Source: Palsa-147 sp963771905 (GTDB lineage: Bacteria; Acidobacteriota; Terriglobia; Acidiferrales; UBA7541). Taken from it: a DNA stretch of 64,000 bases. Location: NCBI GenBank assembly GCA_963771905.1, contig CAVYVI010000008.1:96214-160213 (forward strand), written 5' to 3'. The first letter of the stretch is position 1, and every line of letters begins with the position of its first letter. The notes below the pieces were generated by a model. It ran no database searches. It worked only from the letters and a program-made list of their open reading frames with translations, and was not told where the DNA came from. The position numbers and the translations under genes are program-made. This document shows positions 60,087-64,000 of this stretch, one piece after another.

Positions 60087-62604
60087 CGATTTCTTCCCTC
60101 CGCGACCTGCATCGCGCCCAAGCATCTACGCTTACGAGGATACGAACCCGCAGTATGCGGGCCTGCTGAAAGTCGGCTATACAACTGTGGATGCGCAGAG
60201 CCGCGTTGCTCAGCAGTATCCGACATTGCGGCCCGGCAGGCCGCCATACAGGATCGTGCTGGAAGAGTCTGCAATGCGGAGTGACGGAACGGTGTTCACT
60301 GACCGCGATGTACATCGAATGCTCCGGCTCAACGGCGTCAAGAACCCCGACGGTGAGTGGTTTCGATGCACGACGGATAAAGTCAAGGCAGCAATCATTG
60401 CCGTACGGGAGGGCCAACTGAACGAGGAGAACCGGTCACTTGACTTTGCAATGCGGCCGGAGCAGAAAGCGGCTGTTGAAAAAACCGCTGCATACTTCGC
60501 CAGTTGGCGCAAGGAAAAGGGCAACCGGAACAAGCCGCCACACTTTCTATGGAATGCCAAGATGCGTTTTGGAAAGACCTTTGCCGCGTATCAGTTGGCG
60601 AAGAGGATGGGATGGCGAAAAGTTCTAGTCCTGACGTTTAAACCAGCGGTGCAAAGCGCCTGGGAAGAAGACTTGAAGACTCACGTGGACTTCAAGGGTT
60701 GGCAGTTTATTTCACCCGGCGGTTTGTCATACGCGAAGGCCGACAAGAAGAAACCGTTTATCTGTTTTGGCTCGTTTCAAGATTACCTCGGGCGTAACCC
60801 AAACACCGGCGGCATCAAAACGAAAAACGAATGGGTCCACTCCACGAATTGGGACTGCGTGATCCTCGACGAATACCATTACGGGGCGTGGCGGGAGAAT
60901 GCGAAAGAGCTCTTTGAAGCCGAGGACAAGGACGAGGTCGAATTCGGGAAAGGTGAAGGCATCGAGGACTTTGACGAGGAAATGATGCCGATCACAACGG
61001 ATGCCTATCTTTATCTATCCGGTACCCCGTTCCGAGCGATTGCCTCCGGCGAGTTCATCGAAGAACAGATTTACAACTGGACTTATTCCGACGAGCAACG
61101 GTCGAAGCGCGATTGGAGAAGTGACAACAATCCATACGCCGCATTGCCCCGCATGGTTCTACTGACCTATCAACTCCCAGACGCAATCCGGGAAATCGCG
61201 ATGCAGGGCGAGTTCAACGAGTTCGACTTGAACGTGTTCTTCTCAGCCGAGGGCGTTGGCGAAAAGGCGAAGTTCAAGTATGAGGACGAAGTTCAGAAGT
61301 GGCTGGATCTAATTCGCGGGTCGTTTCTGCCGACCACTGTTGACAACTTAAAACTAGGTGTGCATAGGCCGCCGATGCCGTACTCAGACGCTCGGCTCCT
61401 GAGCGTGCTTTCACATACGTTCTGGTTCCTTCCCAGCGTGGCTTCCTGCTACGCAATGAACAACCTGCTGGCGAAAAAGCAAAACCGCTTCTACAACGAC
61501 TACAAAATTGTCGTCGCTGCAGGAAACGCCGCCGGCATCGGTGTCAAGGCTCTACCGCCGGTGTTGGACGCTATGGACGAGCCACTTAGGTCTAAGACCA
61601 TTACCCTGTCTTGCGGGAAACTCACGACAGGCGTGACCGTGAAGCCGTGGACTGGCATTTTCATGCTCCGTAACTCCTCTAGCCCGGAGACATACTTTCA
61701 GGCGGCATTCCGTGTCCAATCGCCTTGGACCGTGCGGAACCCGGACGGCGACTCGCCAAATAAAGAACAGATCATCAAAGAAGAGTGTTACGTCTTCGAT
61801 TTTGCTCCAGACCGGGCGTTGCGGCAGATTGCAGATTACAGTTGCCGGTTGAACGTCGACGAGACAAACCCGGAACAGAAGGTGGCGGAGTTCATCAGCT
61901 TTCTGCCTGTTCTCGCGTACGACGGCAGTTCCATGAAGCAGATTGACGCTGCGGAGATTCTGGAGATGGCGATGAGCGGCACAACCGCAACCCTCCTGGC
62001 GCGGCGTTGGGAAAGTGCGTTACTGGTCAACGTGGACAACGACACTTTGCGCCGCCTGATGGATAACAAAAAAGCGATGGATGCTCTGATGAGCATCGAG
62101 GCTTTTCGCAATCTCAATCAGGAGATTGAGACCATCATCAACAAATCGGAGGCCGTGAAGAAGGCCCGCAAGGAGGCCAATGACGAGGAGCTATCCGACA
62201 AGGAGAGGAAAGAGCTAACTGCACAGGAGAAAGAATACAAGACATTGCGAAAACAAATTCAGGAGAAGCTCATCAAGTTCGCGACCCGCGTCCCGATTTT
62301 CATGTATCTCACCGACTATCGTGAGCGGTCGCTAAAAGATGTGATAACGCAGCTGGAGCCCGGCCTGTTCAAAAAGGTCACGGGCCTGACCGTAAAGGAT
62401 TTCGAGTTGCTTGTCAGCCTGGGACTGTTCAACAGCGCGCTGATGAACGACGCCGTCTACAAATTCAAGCGCTATGAGGATGCCAGCCTCAGTTACACGG
62501 GGATCAGCAAGCACCCACTTGAGGACATCGGATTGTTCGACACGGTGATCACCCGCGAGGATGCGCAAAAGGTGTTTGAGAATATCCCCGCACGGGCGCG
62601 CTAA
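60079..62604 (+). CDS. GIY-YIG-like domain fused to an SF2 helicase (restriction subunit)
   Basis: The 841-residue protein begins with a GIY-YIG-superfamily (T5orf172-like) domain, about residues 14-100: IYAYEDTNPQ, LLKVGYTTVDAQSRVAQQ and GEWFRC. It is followed by an SF2 helicase with KMRFGKT (Walker A, A160-T167), LDEYHYG (motif II, D264-H267), YLSGTPFRA and AAFRVQSPW. The C-terminal 250 residues are helical. Overlap with the methyltransferase gene shows translational coupling. By analogy with type I/III systems it would translocate on unmethylated DNA, with the GIY-YIG-like domain as the cutting part; that role is inferred. Confidence 0.75.
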   Translation: MGNDFFPPRPASRPSIYAYEDTNPQYAGLLKVGYTTVDAQSRVAQQYPTLRPGRPPYRIVLEESAMRSDGTVFTDRDVHRMLRLNGVKNPDGEWFRCTTDKVKAAIIAVREGQLNEENRSLDFAMRPEQKAAVEKTAAYFASWRKEKGNRNKPPHFLWNAKMRFGKTFAAYQLAKRMGWRKVLVLTFKPAVQSAWEEDLKTHVDFKGWQFISPGGLSYAKADKKKPFICFGSFQDYLGRNPNTGGIKTKNEWVHSTNWDCVILDEYHYGAWRENAKELFEAEDKDEVEFGKGEGIEDFDEEMMPITTDAYLYLSGTPFRAIASGEFIEEQIYNWTYSDEQRSKRDWRSDNNPYAALPRMVLLTYQLPDAIREIAMQGEFNEFDLNVFFSAEGVGEKAKFKYEDEVQKWLDLIRGSFLPTTVDNLKLGVHRPPMPYSDARLLSVLSHTFWFLPSVASCYAMNNLLAKKQNRFYNDYKIVVAAGNAAGIGVKALPPVLDAMDEPLRSKTITLSCGKLTTGVTVKPWTGIFMLRNSSSPETYFQAAFRVQSPWTVRNPDGDSPNKEQIIKEECYVFDFAPDRALRQIADYSCRLNVDETNPEQKVAEFISFLPVLAYDGSSMKQIDAAEILEMAMSGTTATLLARRWESALLVNVDNDTLRRLMDNKKAMDALMSIEAFRNLNQEIETIINKSEAVKKARKEANDEELSDKERKELTAQEKEYKTLRKQIQEKLIKFATRVPIFMYLTDYRERSLKDVITQLEPGLFKKVTGLTVKDFELLVSLGLFNSALMNDAVYKFKRYEDASLSYTGISKHPLEDIGLFDTVITREDAQKVFENIPARAR

Positions 62605-62792
62605 GGAGGCGGAGGTGATTTCTGTCGCCTCCGCGCTGCTACGATAGCATCTGCCACGGACGCTGCGCCGAAGCAGGTTTCTGTTTCCTTTTTTGGTAAT
62701 GGCCGAATGTATTCTGTATGGAGAACCAGGAGCCAGCACAACGATGGTGAAAGAGGTCAGCAAAAACGAGAAGAAGTCATGGGATCGTTGAC

Positions 62793-63857
62793 ATGATGAC
62801 ATTTCGAGGTGGACGGCTCAATAAGCTTCATCTGCCGACAGGATCGGTCTGGCTGATTAGCGACATCGCGGAGGCCAAGGGGCGGCAACAGCTCTATACG
62901 AAACAAGCGCCCCAACTCTTGAAAGCACTCCGAGAGATGGCCCTTATTCAGAGCGTGGAGTCCTCGAACCGCATTGAGGGCGTGACGGTTGCGCCCGAGC
63001 GATTGGTGCCTCTCGTTATAGGGAATGCGAAGCCTCGCGACCGATCTGAGGAAGAAATTCGAGGTTATCGGCGGGCGTTGAGCTTGATTCACACCGATGC
63101 CCAAAAGCTAGAGGGCACTCCTGATTTTCTGAGGCAGATGCATCAGACAACACATGAGGGCGCGGCAGATGCGGGCCAGTGGAAGCAGAAAGAGAATGAG
63201 ATCATCGAGTTCCGCGAGAACGCGCCACCGACGATTCGTTTCCGTCCTGTTTCTGTTGCCGACACACCGGCTGCCGTCGAGGAGCTGTGTCTTTCCTACA
63301 GAGCGACCTTGAATCAGCAAGAGGTTCAGCCGTTGGTGAGCGTCGCCGCGCTAGTGTTCGACTTCCTCTGCATTCATCCTTTTCGCGACGGCAACGGACG
63401 AATATCTCGCTTGCTGACGCTTCTTGGTTTGTATCAGCACGGATATGAAGTGGGACGTTTCATCAGTTTGGAGCGATTGGTTGAGGAGTCCCGCGATGAC
63501 TACTATGAAGCTCTACGCAAAAGCTCCGAAGGCTGGCACGAGGGAAAGCACGACTTAATTCCGTGGCTCAATTATTTTCTTGGTGTGCTGCGGCGTGCTT
63601 ACGTTGAGTTCGAGCAACGCGCTGGCGAGGTGAAGTCTCCTCGTGGAGCAAAGACCGTCTTAGTTGAAACCGCAGTTGATGGTTTCCCACGGGAATTCAC
63701 GCTCGGGGAGTTGGAGCGTGCTTGTCCTGGCGTGAGCCGTGACATGGTTCGTCGCGTCCTGCGTCAGCTTCAAAAGAAGGGTCACGTGGCTTGCCTCGGT
63801 CGTGGCCCATCGGCGCATTGGCGGAGAAAGGGTAATACCCTCAAGAGAGGGCAATAA
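62793..63857 (+). CDS. Fic-domain protein with N-terminal inhibitory helix and winged helix
   Basis: The 354-residue protein has the Fic motif H195-PFRDGN-GR203 and, in the N-terminal region, S58-x3-E62-G63 (SSNRIEG), the inhibitory helix that blocks ATP binding in class II Fic enzymes. C-terminal residues about 280-345 look like a winged helix (EFTLGELERACPGVSRDMVRRVLRQLQKKGHV). It would transfer AMP to a target protein when the inhibition is relieved. It lies 188 bases after the helicase gene and is the last complete gene of the window. The start is the first of two tandem ATG codons. Confidence 0.87.
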   Translation: MMTFRGGRLNKLHLPTGSVWLISDIAEAKGRQQLYTKQAPQLLKALREMALIQSVESSNRIEGVTVAPERLVPLVIGNAKPRDRSEEEIRGYRRALSLIHTDAQKLEGTPDFLRQMHQTTHEGAADAGQWKQKENEIIEFRENAPPTIRFRPVSVADTPAAVEELCLSYRATLNQQEVQPLVSVAALVFDFLCIHPFRDGNGRISRLLTLLGLYQHGYEVGRFISLERLVEESRDDYYEALRKSSEGWHEGKHDLIPWLNYFLGVLRRAYVEFEQRAGEVKSPRGAKTVLVETAVDGFPREFTLGELERACPGVSRDMVRRVLRQLQKKGHVACLGRGPSAHWRRKGNTLKRGQ

Positions 63858-63967
63858 AGAGGGTAATAACTTTGCGCGCGTATCCACGCCATGTATTGAA
63901 GTCAGCGGTGACAGGAACAATGCATTCTTGCTGGACAACCTCGAACTCATACAGCGCGCATCAGGGC

Positions 63968-63998
63968 TGTCACAGTTAGCTGTCACAGCTTGTCACAG
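63968..63998. repeat. Three short direct repeats of TGTCACAG at the right edge
   Basis: The octamer TGTCACAG begins at 63968, 63981 and 63991, spaced 13 and 10 bases apart, and the window ends two bases later. The rest of 63858-64000 shows no gene that could be supported. The repeats may continue beyond the window. Confidence 0.6.
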
Positions 63999-64000
63999 TA

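Noticed and set aside
57857..62604. BREX, DISARM or classical type I/III system
   Set aside because: No PglZ, BrxC, DrmAB, HsdS or Mod/Res pair features; the GIY-YIG-like/helicase fusion and split methyltransferase fit none of these.
50027..64000. CRISPR array or transposon
   Set aside because: No regularly spaced repeats of CRISPR type, no transposase, integrase or terminal inverted repeats were found.

Overview
The window looks like a piece of chromosome from a GC-rich, Gram-negative soil-type bacterium, most likely an Acidobacteriota (Terriglobia-like) genome. This is inference from gene content, not from a marker phylogeny. The Gram-negative envelope is shown by a lipid-A-disaccharide synthase (lpxB). 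The mix of PilZ and HD-GYP regulators, an M1-like protein without metal ligands, a fused alpha-beta 2-oxoacid dehydrogenase E1, TPR proteins and many secreted proteins of unknown function fits that phylum.

Positions 1-49,300 are ordinary chromosomal backbone. From left to right: a truncated channel-like protein, an HD-GYP response regulator and two membrane proteins; a small secreted repeat peptide beside a gene of unknown function and an XRE/S24-like regulator; a secreted HExxH protein and a DksA-RsbU fusion phosphatase; an mrfAB-like helicase/exonuclease repair pair; a fused E1 dehydrogenase; PspC, DoxX, SH3 and NHL proteins; an ECF sigma factor with its zinc anti-sigma factor. From 19,973 to 28,511 runs a mostly co-directional CoA-metabolism cluster (two enoyl-CoA hydratases, a two-subunit CoA-transferase, an amidohydrolase, a broken 3-hydroxyacyl-CoA dehydrogenase) mixed with mug, rhodanese, ArsC/Spx-like, macro-domain and MidA-type genes. 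Then follow the M1-like protein, lpxB, a lipoprotein plus heterodimeric ABC exporter operon, a very long PilZ/coiled-coil protein, the classical dnaX-ybaB-recR set with the SRP RNA gene directly upstream, TPR and phosphate-binding-like proteins, an NtrC-type regulator and an M50 protease.

At 49,475-50,026 there are tRNA-Gln, tRNA-Ser and a tRNA 3-prime-end remnant. To the right of these the character changes completely. Genes are short, tightly packed and less GC-rich, and nearly all look like anti-phage, restriction or mobile-element genes. The first module (51,197-54,141) is the best candidate for an undescribed system: five small HTH proteins, a winged-helix protein, a PD-(D/E)XK-like nuclease whose two halves are joined only across a run of nine A residues, and a Swt1-like HEPN protein. 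It is followed by an ArdC-type antirestriction gene whose ribosome binding site lies in a long hairpin, a second PD-(D/E)XK-like protein, a second protein with a HEPN RNase motif, a three-gene restriction-modification locus (a methyltransferase-fold protein without NPPY, an NPPY methyltransferase, and a GIY-YIG-like domain fused to an SF2 helicase) and an autoinhibited-type Fic protein. No integrase or transposase is visible inside the window, so the island probably continues beyond position 64,000.
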